The notes beneath the pieces are model-generated. The model searched no databases and was not told the origin of the DNA. It saw only the letters and a program-made list of their open reading frames with translations. 38,226 nucleotides of DNA from a virus. Shown here piece by piece: positions 13,116 through 20,727 of this stretch. Location: the IMG/VR virus record IMGVR_UViG_3300037852_000093, positions 1 through 38,226 of that record, one strand, 5' to 3'. The position numbers and the translations under genes were made by a program. Within the stretch, counting starts at the first letter, position 1. Each line of letters opens with the position of its first letter.

Positions 13116-14815
13116 AACTTCCGACTGACATGCTGGATCGGAACAAGCTCTGTCAAGAGCTGGTGCGCCAATGCACGGCCTCGAGGCGTGATCGATTCAC
13201 TTTCTATCAGGCGTGCAGGAATTATTATTTGTTTGGCTCAGGCGATGCTCGCGGTGCCCCGTACAACAAGATTGGTTCGACAGTGGATACGCTGTCGAGT
13301 TTCATCTACTCGCCAGACTCGATGCGCTTCTCCCTGCACTTAGGCACCGAGGCGCCGGTCGATGACATCGCGAAATCCGTGCCGCTCGCGAAAGAAGTGA
13401 CTGAACAGTGGCGCGCTTCAAAGACTCACACGCTCTTTGGCGTAGGCGTTCGATGGTCGAATGTATTCGGCGTGATGATCGTGAAGACTATGTGGATGCA
13501 AAATCGTGTGCGCACCTATCTGGTGGAACCACACCAGTTCGGCGTGCTCCGCGAAGACATCATGGAATTGGCGGACCAGGAAGCCTTCACGCATCACTAC
13601 ACGATCACGAAGACACAGTTGGAAGCGAGTCTCGAGGGAAACCCCCGCAAGAACTCGATCCTCTCGCGCGTCGGGCGAGCCACGAGTAACGACTTGCCGC
13701 CCATGTCGACGGGGCTCTCGCGCCTGATTATCGGCTCCCCGGTTGGCGGTGTTCCTGGCTCCGTGGCGATCCCCGGCAACATGTCAGGCACCACCGGGGG
13801 ATTGGCGGGGGGGGACTCCATGGGTCCGCAGTACGACTACGCGCCGCGTGTTGAGGTGGAACTGGTAGACATGTGCGACCTATATGTGTGGTCGGACGAC
13901 GCACAAGACTATCAGGTCATCACCCGCGCCGCGCCAGATGTTGTTATTTACGACAGACCTTCCAACTGGCTGGGTCACGTGCAGGGCATCGCGCCTTTCA
14001 CCGTGATCCGCCCGGCCTTTAACCTGTACGATTATTTCTGGGGCGACTCCTTCGTCGCGCAGCTCACCTGGCTTCAGGACTGGCGCACCGATCGGACCAT
14101 GCAGGTGCGCATGATTTTGAACAAGCAGGCAGATCCTCCGACCTCAATCACCGGCGGCGTTGGAATCAGTGAGGAGAAGATAGCGGCGCTGCGCGCCGCG
14201 GGAGGCATGGTGAATTTCCCGACCCCCAACGCCAAGGTGCAGCAGCACGCGCCGCAAATGCCATCGGATATTTTCGCCGAGATGAGCCAAATCGATGCGA
14301 TGTTCGATGATCGCGCCGGTTTGGGTCACGTACTGCAGGGGAAGGGCGAGCCTGGCGTTCGATCCCGCGGACAGGCAGACCTTATGGCGAGACTCGGCTC
14401 ATCGCGTCCAAAGGAGCGCGCTATCAGCGTCGAGGAATCCGCTGAAGAAGTCGCCGGACAGATGTTGCGATTGACGCAGGATCACTCTGAACAGCGTTTT
14501 CAGTGCGAAATTCACGTCGAAGGCAAGAGCGAGAATTTGACATTTACTGCCGAACAGTTTACACGTGATTATGAGGTTAAAGTGGATGCGCACTCATCGA
14601 GCCCGATATTTGTCGAGGATCGAAAACACGATGCGATCACTCTGCTCGAAGCCCACGCAATCGATCGCGAAACGCTTCTTGATTTGTTTGATCCGCCGAA
14701 CCTCCAGGATTTGAAAGAGCGCTTGAAGAAGATGGAAATTCAGGAACTCGAGGCTAAAAAGTTGGAAATGCAGTCAGGTCAACATCCACCGGCTCACAAG
14801 GGTAAGCACAAATGA
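13112..14815 (+). CDS. Portal protein
   Basis: A 567-aa protein. The call rests on length, on the place between terminase and scaffold/capsid genes, and on the pattern of a portal: an N-terminal alpha/beta wing, 'FNLYDYFWGDSFVAQLTWLQDWRTDRTMQVRMILNKQ' and a tunnel-loop-like region (about 370-400), then a helical C-terminus ending in a charged coil (KERLKKMEIQELEAKKLEMQ). A Gly-rich loop (residues 208-236, including an eight-G DNA run) is poorly ordered. It is the dodecameric channel through which DNA enters. Confidence 0.9.
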   Translation: MKLPTDMLDRNKLCQELVRQCTASRRDRFTFYQACRNYYLFGSGDARGAPYNKIGSTVDTLSSFIYSPDSMRFSLHLGTEAPVDDIAKSVPLAKEVTEQWRASKTHTLFGVGVRWSNVFGVMIVKTMWMQNRVRTYLVEPHQFGVLREDIMELADQEAFTHHYTITKTQLEASLEGNPRKNSILSRVGRATSNDLPPMSTGLSRLIIGSPVGGVPGSVAIPGNMSGTTGGLAGGDSMGPQYDYAPRVEVELVDMCDLYVWSDDAQDYQVITRAAPDVVIYDRPSNWLGHVQGIAPFTVIRPAFNLYDYFWGDSFVAQLTWLQDWRTDRTMQVRMILNKQADPPTSITGGVGISEEKIAALRAAGGMVNFPTPNAKVQQHAPQMPSDIFAEMSQIDAMFDDRAGLGHVLQGKGEPGVRSRGQADLMARLGSSRPKERAISVEESAEEVAGQMLRLTQDHSEQRFQCEIHVEGKSENLTFTAEQFTRDYEVKVDAHSSSPIFVEDRKHDAITLLEAHAIDRETLLDLFDPPNLQDLKERLKKMEIQELEAKKLEMQSGQHPPAHKGKHK

Positions 14816-14976
14816 ACACGCTGCGCGCGGTCCACATCGATCGCAAAACCACTGGAGAGGGCGGACATCAACCGGGACACGCATTTAAGCGGGATTTCAA
14901 TCACGCGCCTCGCGGCAAATACGCGGTGAAGATGCACCGCGGCAAGGGATCTCGTTCGAAATCGGCGCGCAGTTAA
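14812..14976 (+). CDS. 54-aa basic peptide
   Basis: The ORF starts at the ATGA overlap with the portal gene. It has many Lys/Arg/His residues (His 8, 19, 23, 31 and 42) and ends MHRGKGSRSKSARS. There is no hydrophobic segment. It is the first of three consecutive basic micro-genes. It may bind DNA or act in head assembly; no family was recognised. Confidence 0.55.
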   Translation: MNTLRAVHIDRKTTGEGGHQPGHAFKRDFNHAPRGKYAVKMHRGKGSRSKSARS

Positions 14977-15036
14977 TTTGACACGTGGTATGGCTGCTCC
15001 ACGGTAAAAGTGGCCTCTCTTAAAAAGGAGACTCGA

Positions 15037-15069
15037 ATGGCTCGTCATCGTCGTCGGCACAAGCGCTAA
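15037..15069 (+). CDS. 10-aa Arg/His peptide MARHRRRHKR
   Basis: An 11-codon ORF with the strongest ribosome binding site in the area (AAAAAGGAG, eight bases before ATG). Eight of its ten residues are Arg, His or Lys. The strong site suggests it is really translated, or that it primes translation of the next micro-gene four bases downstream. Confidence 0.4.
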   Translation: MARHRRRHKR

Positions 15070-15072
15070 GTT

Positions 15073-15141
15073 ATGGCGCTTCCACTCACCCGTCGTGGCA
15101 TGAAAGTGCGCGGCGGTAAAAGAACCCCGCGTCGGGTCTGA
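15073..15141 (+). CDS. 22-aa basic peptide
   Basis: The ORF lies three bases after the previous stop and couples to the next gene through TGATG (stop 15139-15141, start 15141). Its sequence has nine Lys/Arg among 22 residues. It may be a real DNA- or RNA-binding peptide or a translational coupling element. Confidence 0.4.
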   Translation: MALPLTRRGMKVRGGKRTPRRV

Positions 15142-15632
15142 TGTCGGTCCCGCCGGAATTGCTGCAGCAAATGATGTCGGGCGGTGGGGCCGGTGCCCCG
15201 CCCCCCGGCGCAGCCCCAGGTGGCGCACAGCCGCCATCCGCGATGCCAGGTCCTGGCGGCCCGGCAGCTGCCGCGGCGCAAGCGCCTGGCGCAAAACCCC
15301 CAGGTCAATCACCAGCGGCCGGACCACTGTCGACGCCGCAGGATAAGCGCGGACTTAAGGCCGCGGCGCAGACCAACATTCACATCGCGGTGAACATGCT
15401 TGAGGAGGCGTTACCTGCCTTCGGCAGTGAGTCACCGGAGGGCGCCAAAGTCATCAAGGCGCTCAACATACTTGCATCTATGGTTGCAAAGAAGGACACT
15501 TCCGACCTAGTTCCGGCAGAAATCCTACAAATGGTGCGGCGTTTGCCGCAGATGGGTGGCGGGACAGCGGTGCAACAGCAGATCATGAAGCAGATGGCGC
15601 AAGCGAAACAGCAACCGGCTCCGGCCGCGTAA
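15141..15632 (+). CDS. Pro/Ala/Gly-rich protein, probable capsid assembly accessory
   Basis: A 163-aa protein. Residues 1-68 are low-complexity Pro/Ala/Gly. Residues 70-150 are helical (IHIAVNMLEEALPAF, KVIKALNILASMVAKK). The C-terminus is Gln/Ala-rich. It lies between the portal and the scaffold-like protein and is likely to act in head assembly. No exact family was recognised. Confidence 0.6.
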   Translation: MSVPPELLQQMMSGGGAGAPPPGAAPGGAQPPSAMPGPGGPAAAAAQAPGAKPPGQSPAAGPLSTPQDKRGLKAAAQTNIHIAVNMLEEALPAFGSESPEGAKVIKALNILASMVAKKDTSDLVPAEILQMVRRLPQMGGGTAVQQQIMKQMAQAKQQPAPAA

Positions 15633-15642
15633 GGAACTGAAA

Positions 15643-15828
15643 ATGCCGGCGAGATATTTGGAACCTGCGACGACTGGCCTTCGGAAGCCCACCGATCCTG
15701 AGAAGGACAACGGACAAATCATCAATCAGCCTCGCTACGCTGAACACGGCGGCCTCGACAAGCCGGCTCGCATCGCGCAAAAGAATCCTCTTTCGATCAG
15801 TAAGCCAGGCGGCGGGCGGGCAGGCTGA
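15643..15828 (+). CDS. Small hypothetical protein
   Basis: A 61-aa protein with an AAGGAAC ribosome binding site. It is rich in Pro, Gly and charged residues and probably unstructured. Its stop overlaps the start of the scaffold-like gene (TGATG). It may be a small virion component. Confidence 0.6.
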   Translation: MPARYLEPATTGLRKPTDPEKDNGQIINQPRYAEHGGLDKPARIAQKNPLSISKPGGGRAG

Positions 15829-16418
15829 TGCCAAACCTAGAAGATTTGACAGTCGATCAACTCTTGGCGCACGCCAAGTCCACGCAGGGCGATGCCGAAC
15901 TTCTGCGCACGCTCGCGAAAAATCCTGAGACACGCGAGATCATGCAGGCAGCGATCAAAAAGGTCGCGCCCAACACTTCAATTCCTGAATTCGACGCGAA
16001 GCAGCAGATTCGCGCCGAGATCAAAGCCGAACGCGATGAGCGCTTGAAGCTCGAGCGCTCGATCATGGAGCGCGACGCGCGCGACAACGTTCGTGAGCGG
16101 CGCCAAGCGATCAAGGACAAGTACAAGTTGTCGGACACCGATGTAACTGCGGTTGAGCAGATGATGGTGGATGACAAAGAGGTTAACTGGACGCACGACG
16201 CTGCGGCGCGTGTCTACCTTGCATCCAAGCAGTCGCCCACGCCGACTCCAGCAACCTTCTCCCCGCCTACCTATGACATGCCTGAGAAGGATGTCTGGGG
16301 CAAGGGCTTGGGAGATCGAGCGGCACTCGACAAGATTGCGATGAATCAGGCTTTCGAGGCGTGGAATGAGATCTCTTCGGGCAAGGTTCCAGGATTGGGA
16401 GGCGCAAAAGCGCACTAG
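15828..16418 (+). CDS. Probable scaffolding protein
   Basis: A 196-aa, strongly charged, helical protein with a long predicted coiled coil (IRAEIKAERDERLKLERSIMERDARD, about residues 61-86). A short disordered Pro/Thr stretch (SPTPTPATFSPPTY) follows, then a C-terminal helical part. Composition and position before the capsid gene match podovirus scaffolding proteins. The scaffold guides assembly of the procapsid and leaves before packaging. Confidence 0.7.
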   Translation: MPNLEDLTVDQLLAHAKSTQGDAELLRTLAKNPETREIMQAAIKKVAPNTSIPEFDAKQQIRAEIKAERDERLKLERSIMERDARDNVRERRQAIKDKYKLSDTDVTAVEQMMVDDKEVNWTHDAAARVYLASKQSPTPTPATFSPPTYDMPEKDVWGKGLGDRAALDKIAMNQAFEAWNEISSGKVPGLGGAKAH

Positions 16419-16420
16419 CT

Positions 16421-16900
16421 ATGCTGCCACTCGATCCAGCAAAGCACGAAGAATACCGAGCGAAAATCCGCGCCGGTAGAGCGCGCCAGCAAGCGCCTTG
16501 GCCGATAGGATCAAAAAAGTCTGATGAAACTCGCGCCCGTATGAGAGCTGGATGCAAGGCAAGTTCTGAGCATCGAACAAAACACCAGCAAGGCGCAAAG
16601 AATACCAATTACGGTAACGGCAAATGGCTGGACAAGAACGGATACGTGTACTTGTCGAATAACGGCAAGATGGAACTTGAGCACCGTGTCATTATGGCGC
16701 GCATCATCGGACGCCAGTTGCTGACGGAAGAAACGGTTCACCACAAAAACGGCAACCGTTCAGATAATCGCGAAGATAATTTGGAGTTGTGGAGTTCCAG
16801 AAATCCGAAAGGACAGAGAATTCCTGACAAGTTGAAGTACGCCCGCGAAATACTTTCTCTGTATGGCGGGAGTGTTTATGACCAGGATTGGCTCGATTAA
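16421..16900 (+). CDS. HNH homing endonuclease
   Basis: A 159-aa protein. LEHRVIMARIIGRQLLTEETVHHKNGNRSDNREDNLELWS carries the H-N-H motif with its H-H-x-N core (HHKNG). The N-terminal part is basic and may bind DNA through a NUMOD-like region (KKSDETRARM). It stands alone between the scaffold and capsid genes, where free-standing phage HNH genes often sit. It is inferred to be a mobile element that interrupts the head operon without breaking a gene. Confidence 0.85.
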   Translation: MLPLDPAKHEEYRAKIRAGRARQQAPWPIGSKKSDETRARMRAGCKASSEHRTKHQQGAKNTNYGNGKWLDKNGYVYLSNNGKMELEHRVIMARIIGRQLLTEETVHHKNGNRSDNREDNLELWSSRNPKGQRIPDKLKYAREILSLYGGSVYDQDWLD

Positions 16901-16916
16901 CGCTTAATTTTTACGT

Positions 16917-16947
16917 TCCTACTGTGTTTGACAGGCACAAAGTAGGA
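16917..16947 (+). promoter_or_regulatory. Stem-loop in the leader of the capsid gene
   Basis: TCCTACT (16917-16923) pairs with AGTAGGA (16941-16947), and an inner GTG/CAC can extend it. It lies 24 bases before the capsid ATG and upstream of its TTAGGAGA ribosome binding site. A TTGACA (16928-16933) in the loop could be a promoter -35, but no good -10 follows. It may stabilise or terminate the mRNA between the HNH and capsid genes. Confidence 0.4.
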
Positions 16948-16971
16948 GCCTTGTCTTAGGAGATTAGTCTC

Positions 16972-17985
16972 ATGCCTGTGCTCGGTACTGGTGTATTCCC
17001 CGCTGGCGGCGTTAACTCGCTCGGACAGGAGCTGCAATACGTAGTTCGCCGAGCCTTCGTCAAAAAGCTGGTTGTTCAGCTTTACAACACCTCGCCGCTT
17101 GCCGCGGCACTGATCGCAAACTCTCAGCCTGCAACCGGCGGTGTATCGTCAGTCACGATCCCGGCGCAGGGCGCGCAGTTCGTCAACCTGCAGTGGGTTG
17201 GATACGACGGATCCTTCAATCAGCCGGCGGTGCAGCCTGCGGTCACGAATCTTGAATTCAATTTGAAAGGCGCGGTCATCCCGATCCCATACCTTGGGTT
17301 TGAAGGGTTGATTCAGGACGCGCACGAGATTATTCCCCTGCTCGCGGCGCGCATGAACGATGCTGGTAACGTGTACTGCGACGGTGTTGCGACCGCGCTC
17401 TTGAATAACGTCGGGAACACCCAGCAGATCATCGGTCTGCCGGCCGCGGTCGATGATGGCACCAATTCTGTCAACTACGGCAATCAGAGCCGCACCACCA
17501 ATCCGTGGCTGAAGGCCAAGCGCTACACGGCGGCCGGTAATCCGACACGCGCGACCGTCGCGCAGTACATCACAGGGACTTTCAAGTACGGCGGCGAACT
17601 GCCAACCTTCGGCATCATGGGGCCGGCCACTTGGCAGACCTTGCAGAATGACTATTTGGGCAACGAGTCCTTCGTCGTCACCCCGGAAAAGGGCTTTGAT
17701 GATGAGCCGTGGGGCGCGCGCTCGGCGTTTCGCGCCTGCATGGTCTCAGGCGTGCCGATTTACATGGATCCGTATGTTCCTGAAGGGACGCTGTACCTGC
17801 TCAACACCGGATATCTGGCATTCTACATCCACGAGCGTGCGGCGTTCGCCTTCACCGGGTTTGAGTCCACACTGTCCAATTTCCAGATAGGCTACATCGG
17901 CGCGGTACTCTCGCTGCTGGAGCTCGTCTTGGCGAAGCCTAAGGTCACAACCGTCGTCACTGGCTTCACCTTCGTCGCGATTTGA
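16972..17985 (+). CDS. Major capsid protein
   Basis: A 337-aa protein with a strong AGGAG ribosome binding site. Its size, absence of signals, position after the scaffold and beta-rich HK97-like composition support the call: an N-terminal arm, an E-loop-like region around SVTIPAQGAQFVNLQWVG, then a P-domain and A-domain, ending in the hydrophobic EL..LVLAKPKVTTVVTG. No homology search could be run, but the gene context is decisive. Confidence 0.85.
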   Translation: MPVLGTGVFPAGGVNSLGQELQYVVRRAFVKKLVVQLYNTSPLAAALIANSQPATGGVSSVTIPAQGAQFVNLQWVGYDGSFNQPAVQPAVTNLEFNLKGAVIPIPYLGFEGLIQDAHEIIPLLAARMNDAGNVYCDGVATALLNNVGNTQQIIGLPAAVDDGTNSVNYGNQSRTTNPWLKAKRYTAAGNPTRATVAQYITGTFKYGGELPTFGIMGPATWQTLQNDYLGNESFVVTPEKGFDDEPWGARSAFRACMVSGVPIYMDPYVPEGTLYLLNTGYLAFYIHERAAFAFTGFESTLSNFQIGYIGAVLSLLELVLAKPKVTTVVTGFTFVAI

Positions 17986-17996
17986 GGAGTTAGCAC

Positions 17997-19346
17997 ATGG
18001 GTTTCATGGATATCTCTGGCCAGGGCAACAACTACGCTCAAGTGCCGATCGCGGTTCCAGCCGGCGCCACCTTCCTTTTGCCGCCAGGCCAGGGAGTCGT
18101 GGGTGCGTTCGGCGCCATCTCTACACCGCAGATCGGGACCAACAACCCGCTATCTGGACAGTATTTCCTGCAGCTAGGGCAGTACACGACGCTGCAAATG
18201 TACGACGAAGGGATGGGGTACTGGCAGAACGTCGATGTCACACCCTATGCGCTCGTGACGATTTCCTCAGACGGCGCTAACTTCCGAGTGTCGAACAGCA
18301 CCGGCGGGCCAGTGGGCGCGGTGATCACGGCGGCCGGCTCCGGCGGCACGAACGGCTTCTATGGCTATAGCCAGTTTGGCGCAGGCCAGGGCGGCCAGAT
18401 CGTCATCCAGAACGGTACCACGACGATCGGCAACTCGATTTTCACTATCACGCCGTCCGCCGGCGGATCGTTGTGGAATGCCATCGTTGGAGGTGCAATC
18501 AACGCGACCATTTCCTTCTCTGGCACGGTGTTCAACGGGAATCTGTCGAGTCAGAACCCTTCTGGAGTCGGGCAGTCCCTCACCGCGTTCGGCCAAGGAT
18601 CCGCAGCCGGCGGTATCACTGCGAGCGCTGGTACCAACTATACGAAGCCGCCGCTGATCGTCTTTACGCCGCCGTTGAACCAGGGCAACCAGCCTTATGT
18701 GCTCCCCATCGCGGTCTGCACCATATCCGGTGGTGCCATCAATGCGGTGACCGTGATTGATCAGGGCTGCGGCATGATAAGCCTGCCTGGAATCAACGTG
18801 GTCCCGCAGCCTGGGGATACCACTGGCGGCGGCGCGTGCTTAGGGTGGCTATTCGGTGCCACTGGCACGGCAGGATTGGGTGCTGGCACAGGATCAGGAT
18901 CGGTCCTTGCCATGTGGCCGTACTACACCGGCACGGCCCTGGCTGCGGCTCCGACCTTCACGTACGGCGGCACGAGCAACCCGGCACCTACCGCCACCCC
19001 GATCATGAACTGGACGATCACGTCCATCACCAACACGACTCCTGGCTCAGGGTACACGAACGCGTTCGGCGTTGTGCAAGGCGGCGTGCTGGTGGCGACA
19101 CCGGCGGCGAACACTTCTACCAGTTACACGCAGAAGATCTCAAATCCTGTGTATCCGCCGCTCGTCGTGGCGCCGACCACTGGCGTGACCACCTTGTCAG
19201 GCAACGGCTTCGGCGGCGTGAACTTCCAAGTCGCCCCGACGCTCGCTTTCGGCACGCAGTTGGCTGCCGGCACGGTTACAACGGTGGCGGTGCAGACGCC
19301 GGTCATGGGTGGAGCGTCTGATATCGTGAAGCTGCAGACCTTCTGA
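17997..19346 (+). CDS. Probable capsid-surface (decoration or fibre) protein with GxGY modules
   Basis: A 449-aa protein directly after the capsid gene, with GAGGAG upstream. It is Gly/Thr/Ala/Asn-rich and almost all beta. Residues 1-100 form a base domain (YAQVPIAVPAGATFLLPPG). From about residue 200 on there are repeated 'GxxY...PP' units: AGTNYTKPP (about 209), SGGAINAVTVIDQGCG (about 245) and PGSGYTNAF (about 348). These match the module in the adaptor, nozzle-like and tailspike proteins. Such repeats decorate the capsid in other phages; the exact function is not known. Confidence 0.55.
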   Translation: MGFMDISGQGNNYAQVPIAVPAGATFLLPPGQGVVGAFGAISTPQIGTNNPLSGQYFLQLGQYTTLQMYDEGMGYWQNVDVTPYALVTISSDGANFRVSNSTGGPVGAVITAAGSGGTNGFYGYSQFGAGQGGQIVIQNGTTTIGNSIFTITPSAGGSLWNAIVGGAINATISFSGTVFNGNLSSQNPSGVGQSLTAFGQGSAAGGITASAGTNYTKPPLIVFTPPLNQGNQPYVLPIAVCTISGGAINAVTVIDQGCGMISLPGINVVPQPGDTTGGGACLGWLFGATGTAGLGAGTGSGSVLAMWPYYTGTALAAAPTFTYGGTSNPAPTATPIMNWTITSITNTTPGSGYTNAFGVVQGGVLVATPAANTSTSYTQKISNPVYPPLVVAPTTGVTTLSGNGFGGVNFQVAPTLAFGTQLAAGTVTTVAVQTPVMGGASDIVKLQTF

Positions 19347-19492
19347 TGAAAAAGGCGGTGCAGATTCTGGGTCGCAGAGTTCCACCGCCTTATCACGGCA
19401 CAAAGCAGGAGTTTTTTGACATGATGAAGAAATTGCAAGGCAAGCGCGACGGCGGTCCAGGCCGCAGCGGCGCGCGCCCTTCGCGCGTCTGA
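19346..19492 (+). CDS. 48-aa basic peptide
   Basis: The ATG overlaps the preceding stop (TGATG). The N-terminal half has a hydrophobic/Pro-rich part and the last 20 residues are Arg/Gly-rich (KRDGGPGRSGARPSRV). It has a good chance of being translated by coupling. No function was recognised. Confidence 0.45.
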   Translation: MKKAVQILGRRVPPPYHGTKQEFFDMMKKLQGKRDGGPGRSGARPSRV

Positions 19493-19524
19493 AAGTTTTT
19501 CACCAACACATCCGGAGTTGACAT

Positions 19525-19842
19525 ATGGATGGTATTTTCGTTACGAACAAGAACAAGTTCTTGCACACTGATCGCTACGACGGAGAGGACTTCGTGTTTC
19601 CTCCGGGCGAGAAGGTGTTCATCTCAAAGCCTGCCGCCACGCACATGTTCGGCTGGAACTTGAACGACACCACTGAGGTGTTGGTGCGCTTAGGCTGGGC
19701 CACGGCCTATGACAAGGAATTGAAAAACTTCGTCGAGGACAAGGAAGGGGTGGCGAAACTTGCGAACTTCGTGTTCGATGAGGCGGTGATGGTGTCCAAG
19801 TCGTCGCTCGCGAAAGCGATTGAGAGTCCGGCGGCAGCTTAA
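19525..19842 (+). CDS. Hypothetical structural protein
   Basis: A 105-aa protein with CGGAG upstream of ATG. The order YDGEDFVFPPGEKVFISKPAATHMFGWNLNDTTEVLVRLGW looks like a compact beta-domain protein, and the C-terminal part is helical. It lies between the capsid and adaptor genes and may be a head-completion or head-tail joining protein. No family was recognised. Confidence 0.65.
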   Translation: MDGIFVTNKNKFLHTDRYDGEDFVFPPGEKVFISKPAATHMFGWNLNDTTEVLVRLGWATAYDKELKNFVEDKEGVAKLANFVFDEAVMVSKSSLAKAIESPAAA

Positions 19843-19851
19843 GAGTGGTAA

Positions 19852-20724
19852 GTGACAACTCTTGGCCCCTCGACCACTCCAGGCACCTATGAGTTTCAGG
19901 TCTACGACCAGCTCCACGATCCGAATGGCAATCGCTGGACCGAACCGCAGATCGACGGATACATCAACGAGGCGCGCAAGCAACTGGTCATGGACACCGG
20001 TTGCCTGCGTACTCTTCAGACGACCTACATCACGGGCGGCACCGAGCAGTATCAGTTTGGTGCAGTCAGTGGCGCGTCAATCCTTACACCGGGGGCGAAC
20101 TACTCAAATCCCTCGGTATCTTTCAGCGGTGGTGGGGGAACTGGGGCGGCAGCGACGCTGACGCAAAGTGGTGGTGCTGTCAACACCATCACCTTTACGA
20201 ATTTTGGCTCCGGCTACACTTCGGCCCCCACCGCCGTTGTCTCTGATACCGGCGCCGGCACTGGCGCCACCATTCAAACTGGCGTCATCAACGTCAACAC
20301 CTATGATGTGTTGGGACTGCACTTGATATGGGGAACCGAGCGATACACGCTGCAGTGGTATCCGTTTCGATTGTTCTCAGCATGGTTTAGGCCCTTCACT
20401 GCTGCGAGTTATCAGCGCCAGCCGGTATCGTGGGCAGTGTACGGCGACAATGCCATTTTTTTGGGTCCAACTCCTGACCAGACCTACGGGATCGAAGTTG
20501 ACTCGGTCATCCTGCCGACACCGTTTGCGGTCGGCGACACTACGACAATCGACAACATACCGCCGATGTCGCAGGATCCGATCAAGTTCTATGCTGCATA
20601 TCTAGCCAAGTCGAACGCGCAGAGCTACGGTGAGGCTGAGAAGAAGCTCGAGGAGTATCAGCGTCGCGTGCGCGAGGTGGTGAGCGTGTACACCGGCCGC
20701 CTGCCGGATGTGTATCAAGGATAA
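19852..20724 (+). CDS. Head-to-tail adaptor protein with an inserted GxGY module
   Basis: A 290-aa protein with a GTG start. The N-terminal 75 residues (WTEPQIDGYINEARKQLVMDTGCL) and residues 146-290 (DVLGLHLIWGTERYTLQWYPFRLFSAWFRP, PPMSQDPIKFYAAYLAKSNAQSYGEAEKKLEEYQRRV) resemble podovirus adaptor/connector proteins of the SU10 and gp4 type. Between them, residues of about 76-145 form a Gly-rich module (PGANYSNPS, then GSGYTSAPT, then GTGATIQTG) that is not part of the usual fold. Family members sit under the portal and bind the tail nozzle. Confidence 0.7.
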   Translation: MTTLGPSTTPGTYEFQVYDQLHDPNGNRWTEPQIDGYINEARKQLVMDTGCLRTLQTTYITGGTEQYQFGAVSGASILTPGANYSNPSVSFSGGGGTGAAATLTQSGGAVNTITFTNFGSGYTSAPTAVVSDTGAGTGATIQTGVINVNTYDVLGLHLIWGTERYTLQWYPFRLFSAWFRPFTAASYQRQPVSWAVYGDNAIFLGPTPDQTYGIEVDSVILPTPFAVGDTTTIDNIPPMSQDPIKFYAAYLAKSNAQSYGEAEKKLEEYQRRVREVVSVYTGRLPDVYQG

Positions 20725-20727
20725 GAC

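Noticed and set aside
13801-13820. Eight-G run inside the portal gene as a frameshift signal
   Set aside because: The portal frame is intact across it and it encodes a Gly loop; no alternative product of interest follows.
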